From contig SCUR01000001.1 of NCBI GenBank assembly GCA_004297235.1, positions 1 to 21,834 of the forward strand: a stretch of 21,834 nt of DNA, read 5' to 3'. The notes below the pieces were generated by a model. It did no database searches and was not told where the DNA came from. It was given only the letters and a program-made list of their open reading frames with translations. Source of the DNA: Candidatus Manganitrophaceae bacterium (GTDB lineage Bacteria; Nitrospirota; Nitrospiria; SBBL01; Manganitrophaceae). Positions 13,845 through 20,934 of the stretch are shown piece after piece. The stretch's first letter is position 1. Every line of letters begins with the position of its first letter. A program made the translations under genes and the position numbers.

Positions 13845-14381
13845 ATGAGACTCGATCCGGTCGGCGGGGCGCTGTTCCTCTTGCTTTTCATGAGCGGTGT
13901 CGGTACCCTGTTTGCCTGCGATGCGCCGGCCGTCTCCCTCGGCCAAACCAAAGAAGAGGTAAAGGCGAAGTGCGGAGCGCCGGTCTGGGTCGAGAGACGA
14001 AGGGGAGATCCGGCGGCCGAAAAGCATCCCCTTGAAAAGCGCCGCTCCTCCCGGAGCATTGAGGAGTGGTATTATAACTTGGGACCGCAAGAGTTTATTC
14101 GAATCCTTCAGTTCGAGAATGGGAGGTTGGCCGCCATTGAGACCGGCGGATACGGCTGGACCGCCGAGCCCTCCGATTTCGGATGTGAGCGGGCGGTTCT
14201 CCCCAGCGGGACCCCGAAGGTGGAGGTAAGGGTCCGATGCGGGAAGCCGACTTCCATGCAAAAAAAGAAGGGGCCGTTCGAAACGTGGCTCTACGACTTG
14301 GGCCCCAGCCGGTTTGTGCGGATCTATGAATTCCGGAACGGCCGGCTTGCGAATATCAAAACGGGGGAATATGGTCGTTAG
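13845..14381 (+). CDS. Exported protein with two DUF2845-like repeats
   Basis: A 178-residue protein with an N-terminal signal peptide (core GALFLLLFMSGVGTLF, ending near ACDA). Two homologous units follow, about residues 32-102 and 120-178. Each contains V-x-A/R-K/R-C-G-x-P, then E-T/E-W-x-Y-x-L-G-P, F-x-R-I and F-x-N-G-R-L-A. This is the DUF2845 pattern, normally present once or in divergent copies; function unknown, probably periplasmic. The start codon lies one base after the symporter stop, implying translational coupling with an acetate transporter to which no functional link is known. Confidence 0.82.
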   Translation: MRLDPVGGALFLLLFMSGVGTLFACDAPAVSLGQTKEEVKAKCGAPVWVERRRGDPAAEKHPLEKRRSSRSIEEWYYNLGPQEFIRILQFENGRLAAIETGGYGWTAEPSDFGCERAVLPSGTPKVEVRVRCGKPTSMQKKKGPFETWLYDLGPSRFVRIYEFRNGRLANIKTGEYGR

Positions 14382-14458
14382 CCGTTCATGCCCCGATCGA
14401 GCGCGAAAGCCGGAGAGCTTATTCATTTTTCAAAATAAAAAATAGAAAGGAAAATCCA

Positions 14459-16138
14459 TTGGCAACCTATCAGTATATTTACACCATGCACAAAGTCACC
14501 AAGATCGTTCCGCCGAAGCGGAAGATCCTGGAAGATATCTCCCTGTCGTTTTATCCCGGCGCGAAGATCGGGGTGTTGGGGCTCAACGGCTCCGGTAAAT
14601 CGAGCCTGCTTCGGATTATGGCGGGGGTCGACCCCGATTTCTTGGGGGAGGCGAAACCGGCGAAGGGGGTGAAGATCGGATTTCTGGCGCAGGAGCCGAA
14701 GCTCGATCCGACCAAGAACGTTCGCGGCAATGTGGAAGAGGGGGTCGCCGAGACCAAGGCGTTGCTCGATGAATTCAACGCGGTGAGCGCCCAGTTTGCC
14801 GAGCCGATGTCGGACGACGCAATGGCGGCGCTGATCGAAAAACAGGGAAAGCTTCAGGAGCGGATCGACGCGGTGAATGCCTGGGAGCTCGATCGGCAGC
14901 TGGAGGTCGCCGCCGATGCCCTGCGGCTTCCGCCGTGGGAGGCCGATGTGACGAAGCTCTCCGGCGGTGAGAAGCGCCGCGTCGCCCTCTGCCGTCTTCT
15001 GTTGTCGGCCCCCGATATGCTTTTGCTCGACGAGCCGACGAACCACCTCGACGCCGAATCGGTGGCCTGGCTGGAGCAGTTTCTCACGAAGTTTCCGGGG
15101 ACCGTGGTGGCGGTGACGCACGATCGGTATTTCCTCGACAACGCCGCCGGGTGGATCTTGGAGCTCGACCGGGGCCGCGGCATCCCTTGGGAGGGGAATT
15201 ACTCCTCCTGGCTCGATCAAAAGTCGCAGCGCCTCGCGGTGGAAGAAAAGCAGGAGAGCGCCCGCCAGCGTGCGTTGAAGCATGAGTTGGAGTGGGTCCG
15301 GACCGCGCCGAAGGGGCGTCACGCCAAGAGCAAGGCGCGCCTTAAAGCGTATGAAGAGTTGGCGTCGATCGAGACGCAGGCCCGAAACGAGACGAAAGAT
15401 ATCATGATCCCGCCGGGCCCGCGGTTGGGAGACCTGGTGGTCGAGGCGGTCGATCTGAAGAAGGGGTTCGGCGATCGGCTGTTGATCGACGGTCTCAGCT
15501 TCAATCTGCCGCGCGGCGGCATCGTCGGGATCATCGGGCCGAACGGCGCCGGAAAGACGACTCTCTTCAACATGATCGCCGGATTGGACAAGCCCGACAG
15601 CGGCACCCTTCGGGTCGGCGAAACGGTGAAGCTCGCCTATGTCAATCAATCGCGCGATACGCTCAACGAGAACAAAAACGTCTGGGAAGAAATCTCCGGC
15701 GGGAACGATATCATTCAGGTTGGGAAGAGAGAGCTTCCGTCGCGCGCCTATGTCGGCGGATTTAATTTCAAGAATACCGATCAACAGAAGCTGATTAAAG
15801 AGCTCTCCGGCGGGGAGCGCAACCGGGTCCATCTCGCCAAGCTGTTGAGGAGCGGCGGGAACGTCCTGATGCTCGACGAGCCGAGCAACGATCTCGACGT
15901 GGAGACGCTGCGCGCGGTGGAAGAGGCGCTGCTCGATTTTGCCGGCTGCGTCCTCGTCATCAGCCACGACCGCTGGTTCCTCGATCGGATCGCGACCCAC
16001 ATCCTCGCCTTCGAAGGGGACAGCAAGGTGGTCTGGTTCGAGGGAAATTACCAGGAGTATGAGGCCGACCGCCACAAGCGTCTCGGCGCCGAGGCCGACC
16101 AGCCCCACCGGATCAAGTACAAGCCGCTGACGCGGTAA
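14459..16138 (+). CDS. ettA: Energy-dependent translational throttle protein EttA (ABC-F ATPase)
   Basis: A 559-residue soluble ABC-F protein with two ATPase domains and no membrane part. It aligns along its length with E. coli EttA: YTMHKVTKIVPPKR at the N-terminus, Walker A GLNGSGKS (41-48), signature LSGGEKRR, Walker B MLLLDEPTNHLDAESVAWLE, the linker (PtIM) with WEGNYSSWLDQKSQR, then Walker A GPNGAGKT, LSGGERNR and MLDEPSNDLD. EttA binds the ribosomal E site and gates elongation according to the ADP/ATP ratio. The second Walker B region has DEPSND instead of DEPTND, a mild change. The start is TTG at 14459, six bases after AGAAAGGA; the conserved protein begins there. It is followed by a strong terminator at 16181-16210 and is monocistronic. 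Confidence 0.96.
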   Translation: MATYQYIYTMHKVTKIVPPKRKILEDISLSFYPGAKIGVLGLNGSGKSSLLRIMAGVDPDFLGEAKPAKGVKIGFLAQEPKLDPTKNVRGNVEEGVAETKALLDEFNAVSAQFAEPMSDDAMAALIEKQGKLQERIDAVNAWELDRQLEVAADALRLPPWEADVTKLSGGEKRRVALCRLLLSAPDMLLLDEPTNHLDAESVAWLEQFLTKFPGTVVAVTHDRYFLDNAAGWILELDRGRGIPWEGNYSSWLDQKSQRLAVEEKQESARQRALKHELEWVRTAPKGRHAKSKARLKAYEELASIETQARNETKDIMIPPGPRLGDLVVEAVDLKKGFGDRLLIDGLSFNLPRGGIVGIIGPNGAGKTTLFNMIAGLDKPDSGTLRVGETVKLAYVNQSRDTLNENKNVWEEISGGNDIIQVGKRELPSRAYVGGFNFKNTDQQKLIKELSGGERNRVHLAKLLRSGGNVLMLDEPSNDLDVETLRAVEEALLDFAGCVLVISHDRWFLDRIATHILAFEGDSKVVWFEGNYQEYEADRHKRLGAEADQPHRIKYKPLTR

Positions 16139-16180
16139 GGGCCGATCTGACTGCGAATGACATGAAGCGGGGATTGATGA

Positions 16181-16213
16181 AGCGGGCCGGGTCTTCTACC
16201 GGCCCGCTTTGCT
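16181..16213 (+). terminator. Rho-independent terminator after ettA
   Basis: AGCGGGCCGG (16181-16190) pairs perfectly with CCGGCCCGCT (16199-16208) around an 8-base loop, followed by TTGCTTTC. It lies 43 bases after the ettA stop and just beyond the end of the convergent DUF6496 gene, so it may also help stop that transcript, although the T-run is only on the + side. Confidence 0.8.
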
Positions 16214-16224
16214 TTCGGAGAGGA

Positions 16225-16608
16225 TTAAGCTGTTTTCCGGCGGCGCGCCGCCTGTTTTCCTTGGCGCGAGAGCGCTTTGTGGGAGACCGCCTGCCGCCCT
16301 TCCCGTTTCAGCGCCCGTGTTGTTGCTCGGGAACGCTTCGCGGAGGGCTTTCGTTTCCGGCTGCTGCTCGTTGACTTCTTCGCGGTTTTTTTCTTCGCCG
16401 CGGCTTTTCCCTTTTTCGGAACATTCACTCCGGCGCGCCGCGCCTTTGAAAGCCCGATGGCGATCGCCTGCTTGGTCGATCGCGCGCCATGTTTTCCTTT
16501 TCGGACATGTTCAATTTCTTCTTTCACAAAGGCGCCCGCCTGCGTGCTCGGTTTCTTCCCTTGGCGTTTTGCCTTGCGGGCTTGTTGAATGGTCTTCTTC
16601 TCAGGCAT
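16225..16608 (-). CDS. DUF6496 / histone H1-like basic protein
   Basis: A 127-residue, strongly basic cytoplasmic protein. The N-terminal half has the DUF6496 pattern: KKTIQQARKAKRQGK, a conserved STQAGAFVKEEIEHVRKGKHG and RSTKQAIAIGLSKARRAG. The C-terminal half (from about residue 68) is a low-complexity Lys/Arg/Ala/Ser tail like that of histone H1 or bacterial H1-like Hc1/AlgP proteins, which suggests nucleic acid binding. The start is ATG at 16608 with AAGGA eight bases before it; an ATG three codons upstream is directly abutted by the Shine-Dalgarno and less likely. It is convergent with ettA and divergent from the DNA glycosylase gene. A role in DNA compaction or protection is inference. 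Confidence 0.82.
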   Translation of the reverse strand: MPEKKTIQQARKAKRQGKKPSTQAGAFVKEEIEHVRKGKHGARSTKQAIAIGLSKARRAGVNVPKKGKAAAKKKTAKKSTSSSRKRKPSAKRSRATTRALKREGRQAVSHKALSRQGKQAARRRKTA

Positions 16609-16723
16609 CGTCCTCATCCTTTCATGAAGATGTTTTCCCCCTGCAAAAAGGATAACATGAGCGGCGGCTCCGTTTGAAGGGGGGCGGCCTCGCATGGCGG
16701 ACCTCGATCCATTCAGGATAGTC

Positions 16724-16752
16724 TTGTGAAGAATAGGCCGATTCGTTATGAT
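16724..16752 (+). promoter_or_regulatory. Sigma70-type promoter of the DNA glycosylase gene
   Basis: TTGTGA (16724-16729) and TATGAT (16747-16752, 5/6) are 17 bases apart. The transcript would start near 16759, at the edge of the Shine-Dalgarno AAGGAGG (16759-16765), so the leader is very short. It rules out the in-frame ATG at 16726 as a start. Confidence 0.55.
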
Positions 16753-16773
16753 GCAGTTAAGGAGGACACGGAC

Positions 16774-17607
16774 ATGCCCGAAATCCCCGATCTGGACGCC
16801 ATCGTTTCTTATCTTCGGACGCAGATCGTGGAGGCGACGATCACCTCGTTCTCCCTTCCGCGCGCCTGGATGCTTCGCTCCGCCCCGTCCATCACCCCCG
16901 AGTCGGTGTTGCCGGGGAAGCAGATCGAGGCGATCGACCGCCGCGGAAAACATGTTCTCTTCAGCCTGAGAGAGGTCTCATTGGTGGTCCATCCGATGCT
17001 CGTCGGACGGTTTTATTATGTCGCCCCGGAGGAGAAGCCGCCGCGGGAGATGGTCTTTGAGTTTGTCCTCTCGACCGGCAAAGTCCTCCGTTATGCCGAT
17101 GAGAAGCAGATGGGACGGCTCTATCTGGTGCCGGGGCGGGACTATTCATCCATTCCAGGATTTCTCGAGCAGGGCCCCGACCCGCTGGCGGCCGATTTTA
17201 CCTTCGAGCGATTTCTGGAGCAGTTAAAAGGTCGGCGGGGAGAAATGAAGGGATTGCTGACGAATGCCAAAGTGATCTCGGGGATCGGGAATGCCTACGT
17301 CGACGAAATCCTTTTTGAAGCGGGGATCTATCCCTTTCGGAAGAAGACCGATCTGTCAGAGGAAGAACTGAAAAAAGTCTACGACGCCATTCCGACGGTG
17401 TTGAACCGGGCGAAGAAAGTCGTGGCCGATCGGATGGGCTCCCGGATTGATCTGAAGATCCGCGATTTCCTCTTGGTCCATGGAAAAGGGGGAAAGCCCT
17501 GCCCCCGTTGCGAGCAGAAGATTGCGACCGTCGGAACTTGGCAGCGCGCGACAAATTTCTGCCGGCGCTGCCAGCCGGGATTAATGACCGATCCTTCGAA
17601 GAAATAG
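16774..17607 (+). CDS. mutM: Fpg/Nei-family DNA glycosylase/AP lyase
   Basis: A 277-residue base-excision repair enzyme. The mature N-terminus starts with Pro2-Glu3 (MPEIPDLD), the catalytic pair. Lys59 in RRGKH, the helix-two-turn-helix signature GIGNAYVDEILFEAGIYP and a zinc finger with Cys243/Cys246 and Cys263/Cys266 (CPRC ... CRRC), including Arg258 in QRAT, complete the family pattern. It removes oxidised purines or pyrimidines and cuts the strand. The start at 16774 is fixed by the Pro2-Glu3 motif and AAGGAGG upstream. The strand-separating loop, normally HLGMSGR in Fpg, is HPMLVGR here and the opening (PEIPDLD) is Nei/actinobacterial-like, so Fpg versus Nei specificity is uncertain. 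It converges on the haem-binding protein gene. Confidence 0.92.
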   Translation: MPEIPDLDAIVSYLRTQIVEATITSFSLPRAWMLRSAPSITPESVLPGKQIEAIDRRGKHVLFSLREVSLVVHPMLVGRFYYVAPEEKPPREMVFEFVLSTGKVLRYADEKQMGRLYLVPGRDYSSIPGFLEQGPDPLAADFTFERFLEQLKGRRGEMKGLLTNAKVISGIGNAYVDEILFEAGIYPFRKKTDLSEEELKKVYDAIPTVLNRAKKVVADRMGSRIDLKIRDFLLVHGKGGKPCPRCEQKIATVGTWQRATNFCRRCQPGLMTDPSKK

Positions 17608-17619
17608 ACCCCTTGTGAA

Positions 17620-17638
17620 CGCCGATTCCCTTACGGCG
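17620..17638. terminator. Weak hairpin between convergent glycosylase and haem-protein genes
   Basis: CGCCG (17620-17624) and CGGCG (17634-17638) surround ATTCCCTTA in the short gap between the two stop codons and run into the haem-protein gene's last codons. No proper T-run follows; it may serve both directions weakly. Confidence 0.2.
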
Positions 17639-18386
17639 CTTCCTCTCCTACGAAATCACCGTTTCGCACCGTGTTGATGCAGAGGGAGTGGGAGAGGAGA
17701 TGAGGAGGATCGGCGCCGATGTATTTGATGTCATCGACCAAGGGTCCCCCTGTCGGATTCAACTGCGCGAGATCCCGCACCCGCTTTGCAATTTCATGAT
17801 CGGCGCAGGCGGTGTCGCCGCTGACGCCGAGCCCGCCGACGATCCGCCCCTCCGCGTTGTAAATCGGCACCCCGCCGCCGAAGCTGATGATCCCTCCCGC
17901 GACTTTCCCCTTCCCTCCCCCTTGTCCTTCGGGCGTCGCCAGGAATTGGGGATCAAACGGATTCGATTGGTTCAGGCCATAGAGGGAATGACCCGGCTGG
18001 GTTAACAGATAAAGATTCGCGGTGGAGAGAGGAAGGATGTCGTTGCTGAAGGCGTTGGCGGTGAAGGCTTTTGCCTTTGCGATCTGCTGGCTTCCCGGCC
18101 AGGTCTGTGTCGGATCGGCGGTGGAGGTGGCAAAGGCGCAGAGCTCGCCATCTCGATTGACCACCGCGCCCCACATCCGTGTTCCGTTAAAAAGTCCTCC
18201 GACATTTTTCGTCGGACCGAGCTCGGCGGAAATCCCCGCCCCCGAGGCGGCGTTTTGTAAAAAGCCCTTCAACTGCGCGGCGGTGGGAAGTCCGCCACAA
18301 GGTCCCGCCGCTCCCGCCGGGACGGCTAGGATAATCATTGAGAGAATCGCCAATAAAGCGAGCAACGCTTGTCTTCTCCGGTTCAT
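17631..18386 (-). CDS. Secreted HbpS/GlcG-family (DUF336) haem-binding protein
   Basis: A 251-residue exported protein. After RRRQ, the signal peptide core ALLALLAILSMIILAV ends near AGA-A. The mature part has the GlcG/HbpS pattern: alpha helix at the start of the domain, the motif MWGAVVNRDGELCAFATSTADPTQTWPGSQQIAKAKA shortened here to key landmarks (VNRDG, WPGSQQIAKAKAFTANAFS), a glycine-rich strand GGIISFGGGVPIY and IVGGLGVSGDTACADHEIA. Such proteins bind haem or cobalamin-type ligands extracellularly or in the periplasm; some act as redox or haem sensors. The ATG at 18386 is backed by AGGAGGAG. Additional Cys residues near the N- and C-termini could form a disulfide. Nothing in the neighbourhood is haem related, so its role is open. 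Confidence 0.82.
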   Translation of the reverse strand: MNRRRQALLALLAILSMIILAVPAGAAGPCGGLPTAAQLKGFLQNAASGAGISAELGPTKNVGGLFNGTRMWGAVVNRDGELCAFATSTADPTQTWPGSQQIAKAKAFTANAFSNDILPLSTANLYLLTQPGHSLYGLNQSNPFDPQFLATPEGQGGGKGKVAGGIISFGGGVPIYNAEGRIVGGLGVSGDTACADHEIAKRVRDLAQLNPTGGPLVDDIKYIGADPPHLLSHSLCINTVRNGDFVGEEAP

Positions 18387-18514
18387 TTTGCTCCTCCTCT
18401 GTGATATGCGGTTTAGTTCATCGACACCTTCCTGAATCGACGAAATCTGATTATTGGATTGACTGAATGGAGCCACCGTAGGATATCAAGGGAGCGTGTG
18501 AGGAGTCAACGAAT

Positions 18515-18557
18515 CGAAGCGTTACTTGCCTCCGCTTCGTTCCTGTCTTAAAACAGG
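18515..18557. terminator. Pair of hairpins behind the gamma-glutamyl hydrolase gene
   Basis: On the - strand, downstream of the hydrolase gene (which ends at 18611), CCTGT-TTTAAG-ACAGG (18542-18557) is followed by CGAAGCG...CGCTTCG (18515-18521 with 18533-18539) and ATTCGTT. The stems are 5 and 7 bp and T-runs are short, so a terminator or processing site is possible but not certain. Confidence 0.35.
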
Positions 18558-18610
18558 CGGATCGCTCGGTTCATGCATGGGAATGAATGACGACTAAGAA
18601 GAGAGGGGTG

Positions 18611-19357
18611 TTATCGCCGGAGGCCGTTTTTGCCGTGCCGGGCGGCCATCTTGAGGAAGGCTTTAAAGAGGGTCGCGCTCTGATCATCGGCGTTGAGAAA
18701 TTCCGGATGCCACTGCACGCCGAGGACGAACGGATAGCCGACCGCCTCGATCCCTTCGATGACCCCATCCGGCGCTTCGGCGTTGACGATGTATCCCGGC
18801 GCGACCTGCTTCACCCCCTGGTGATGGGCGCTGTTGACGCGGAGACGGTTTCCTTTGAGGATTTTGGAGAGAAGCGTCCCTTTTTTCACCTCGATCAGGT
18901 GGGCCGGCTTCCCGCCGCGCTGGTGCTGCATCGATTTCGGAATTTGCCCTTTGATGTCTTGGTAAAGACTCCCGCCGGCCGCGACATTCAGCATCTGCAT
19001 CCCGCCGCAGATTCCTAAGATCGGCATCTCCCGCTTCAGGGCGTGTCGAACGAGCTCCCGCTCCAGGGAGAACCGCTTTGGGTCGACCGTCTTGAAGCGA
19101 AACCGCCGGCGCTCGCCGTAGACCTTCGGGTCGATGTCGGGCCCGCTTCCGGTCAGAAGAAGTCCGTCGATCCGATCCAAGATCGACCGCGCCGATTTGG
19201 AGGGAGACTCCAGCGGCGGGAGGATCACCGGAATTCCGCCGGTCGCCTCGATCGCGTGGACATAACGGTCGCGCAGAAAGCAGGTGGGAATCTTGCCGCC
19301 GAACTCGGGCCGGTCGCCGCCGTTGTAGTCGCTGGTGATGCCGATCACTGGTTTCAT
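18611..19357 (-). CDS. Gamma-glutamyl-gamma-aminobutyrate hydrolase-like (peptidase C26, PuuD type)
   Basis: A 248-residue class-I glutamine amidotransferase-fold hydrolase. The nucleophile elbow is GICGGMQ with Cys117; the rest of the triad is His217 and Glu219 in GVQWHPEF. LLLTGSGPDIDP and the HHQGVK segment match the PuuD/C26 family, which cleaves gamma-glutamyl amides of GABA or related compounds; the family also includes glutamate-releasing hydrolases for folate-type and peptidoglycan-derived substrates. It is cytoplasmic, with no signal peptide. The ATG at 19357 directly follows the TAA of the oligopeptide-binding gene (TAAATG), so the two are coupled. Its transcript ends near 18515-18557. 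Confidence 0.9.
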   Translation of the reverse strand: MKPVIGITSDYNGGDRPEFGGKIPTCFLRDRYVHAIEATGGIPVILPPLESPSKSARSILDRIDGLLLTGSGPDIDPKVYGERRRFRFKTVDPKRFSLERELVRHALKREMPILGICGGMQMLNVAAGGSLYQDIKGQIPKSMQHQRGGKPAHLIEVKKGTLLSKILKGNRLRVNSAHHQGVKQVAPGYIVNAEAPDGVIEGIEAVGYPFVLGVQWHPEFLNADDQSATLFKAFLKMAARHGKNGLRR

Positions 19358-20869
19358 TTACTTTCGTCGTACCTCCTTCAATGCGTAGAAATCGCCATCC
19401 GGATAGAGTATATATCCTTCGACCTCTTTTTTCATCACCGCCACGTTCATCGTATGCCAGAGGCTGACATAGGGAAGATCCTCCGCGACGATCTGTTGAA
19501 CTTCTCGATAGATCATTTTCCGTTTTTCCGGATCGAGGGTGACCCGTCCCGCTTCGACCAGCCGGTCGAGCCGGGGATTCCGATAGAAAACCCGATTCGC
19601 ACCGTTGGGCGGGACGCTCTCCGAGTGAAAGAGATTCGAATAAATGTCGGGATCGTCGACGCCGACCCACGAGAGGGTAAAGGTCTGAAAGTTGCCCGAT
19701 TTGATGTCGCCGTAAAAAGTGCCCCATTCGTAATTTCGGATCGTCACCGCGATGCCGACTTGAGCGAGCTGACGCTGGATCACCTCCACCACCCTTCGGG
19801 CCAATTCGTTCTGCGAAGTCTTGTGGATCAAATTGAAGCGGGGCGACGCGCCGGGCGGATCGGGAAAGCCGGCCTCGTCCAACCGTTTCTTGGCTTGATC
19901 GGGGTCGTATCGATAGGTTTTGACCGCATCGGTATAGGCCCAGTGGGAGGGAGAGAGGAGTCCGGCGGCCGGGCGGGCGAGCCCCTTGAAGAGATGCTCG
20001 GTGATCTCGTCGCGATTGATCGCCAGGGCGATCGCTTCGCGGACCGCTCTGTTCTGGAGGATCGGATCTTTCAGGTTGAACCCGAGATAGGTATAGGTGG
20101 TGCCGGGAGCTTGAATGATCTTCAAGCGGGCGTTTTGCCGAAGCCGAGGCAGGGCGTCGGGTGGAAAAGCGTTTTGAAGCAGATCGATGTTCCCCTTTTC
20201 CAGCTCCAGGAGCCGCACCGAATCTTCCGGGATGATCCGAAAGAGAAGCCGCCGGATCGCCGGCGGGCCTTCGAAAAAATCGGAGAAGGCGGCCAACTCG
20301 ACGGCGTCGTCCGGATCATACCGGACGAATTGAAAGGGGCCCGATCCGATCGGATGGGAGGAGAAGGCGGCCGGATCTTTCTCCGCCAGATGCTTCGGGA
20401 CGATCCCCCGGGTCATCTCGGTGAGGAAGGGAGCATGCGGCTGCTTTAAGATGAAGCGGATCGTCGCGGCATCGGGGGTCTCGATTCCGGAAATCATCTC
20501 AAAGTTTTTCCGGTGAGGCGATGCGAACGCCGGATCGAGGATGCTCTCGAAGGTGTAGCGGACATCTTCGGAGGTGAGCGGGTGGCCGTCGTGGAATCGG
20601 ACGTTTTTCTTCAGATGAAAGGTGTAGACGGTCTCTCCGTCCAGCTCCCATCGCTCCGCCAGGTCCCCGACTTTTCGACCTGTCGGATCGGAGCGGAGGA
20701 GACGGCTGAAGAGAAGCTGGCCGATCCGTTCGGAATAGGCATCGGTCGCCAGACGCGGATCGAACTGCGTCGGGGCCGCCTCGATGGCGACGACAAACGG
20801 CGGATCGGCGGGGGGTGGGGAGGTGCACCCCGCGAAAAAGAAGAGAAGAAAAAAGAAAAAAGGAGTCAT
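19358..20869 (-). CDS. Oligopeptide/dipeptide ABC transporter substrate-binding lipoprotein (SBP family 5)
   Basis: A 503-residue lipoprotein: signal MTPFFFFLLFFFAGC with the lipobox cysteine Cys15, then the family-5 layout, LSP-type start VVAIEAAPTQFDPRLATD, the signature-like WELDGETVYTFHLKKNVRFHDGHPLTSEDV, GTTYTYLGFNL, and a middle helix with ALAINRDEI. Members bind peptides, nickel or sugars outside the inner membrane for an ABC permease. No permease or ATPase genes are adjacent, so it must share a transporter elsewhere. The chosen start is the only one giving an export signal, but no Shine-Dalgarno precedes it and a terminator hairpin ends nine bases upstream. It is translationally coupled to the C26 hydrolase gene. 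Confidence 0.9.
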   Translation of the reverse strand: MTPFFFFLLFFFAGCTSPPPADPPFVVAIEAAPTQFDPRLATDAYSERIGQLLFSRLLRSDPTGRKVGDLAERWELDGETVYTFHLKKNVRFHDGHPLTSEDVRYTFESILDPAFASPHRKNFEMISGIETPDAATIRFILKQPHAPFLTEMTRGIVPKHLAEKDPAAFSSHPIGSGPFQFVRYDPDDAVELAAFSDFFEGPPAIRRLLFRIIPEDSVRLLELEKGNIDLLQNAFPPDALPRLRQNARLKIIQAPGTTYTYLGFNLKDPILQNRAVREAIALAINRDEITEHLFKGLARPAAGLLSPSHWAYTDAVKTYRYDPDQAKKRLDEAGFPDPPGASPRFNLIHKTSQNELARRVVEVIQRQLAQVGIAVTIRNYEWGTFYGDIKSGNFQTFTLSWVGVDDPDIYSNLFHSESVPPNGANRVFYRNPRLDRLVEAGRVTLDPEKRKMIYREVQQIVAEDLPYVSLWHTMNVAVMKKEVEGYILYPDGDFYALKEVRRK

Positions 20870-20907
20870 CAAATAGAAAGAGGGGCACGGTTTGCCGTGC
20901 CCCTCTT
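20870..20907 (-). terminator. Rho-independent terminator after clpX
   Basis: On the - strand AAGAGGGGCACGG (20895-20907) and CCGTGCCCCTCTT (20878-20890) form a perfect 13-bp stem with loop CAAA, followed by TCTATTTG. It lies 27 bases after the clpX stop codon and directly before the start of the peptide-binding lipoprotein gene. Confidence 0.85.
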
Positions 20908-20934
20908 CAATCCGTTTATTGGGATGGCGTTGGA

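Noticed and set aside
14423..16108. Long open frame (561 residues) opposite ettA
   Set aside because: Mirror of the ettA reading frame; the + strand has unmistakable ABC-F motifs.
16609..16953. N-terminal extension of the DUF6496 gene by 115 residues
   Set aside because: It would run antisense through the glycosylase gene and its promoter; the DUF6496 pattern starts at 16608.
18477..18610. tRNA or riboswitch in the gap after the gamma-glutamyl hydrolase gene
   Set aside because: Only two short stems are present; no cloverleaf, T-loop or known riboswitch core could be traced.
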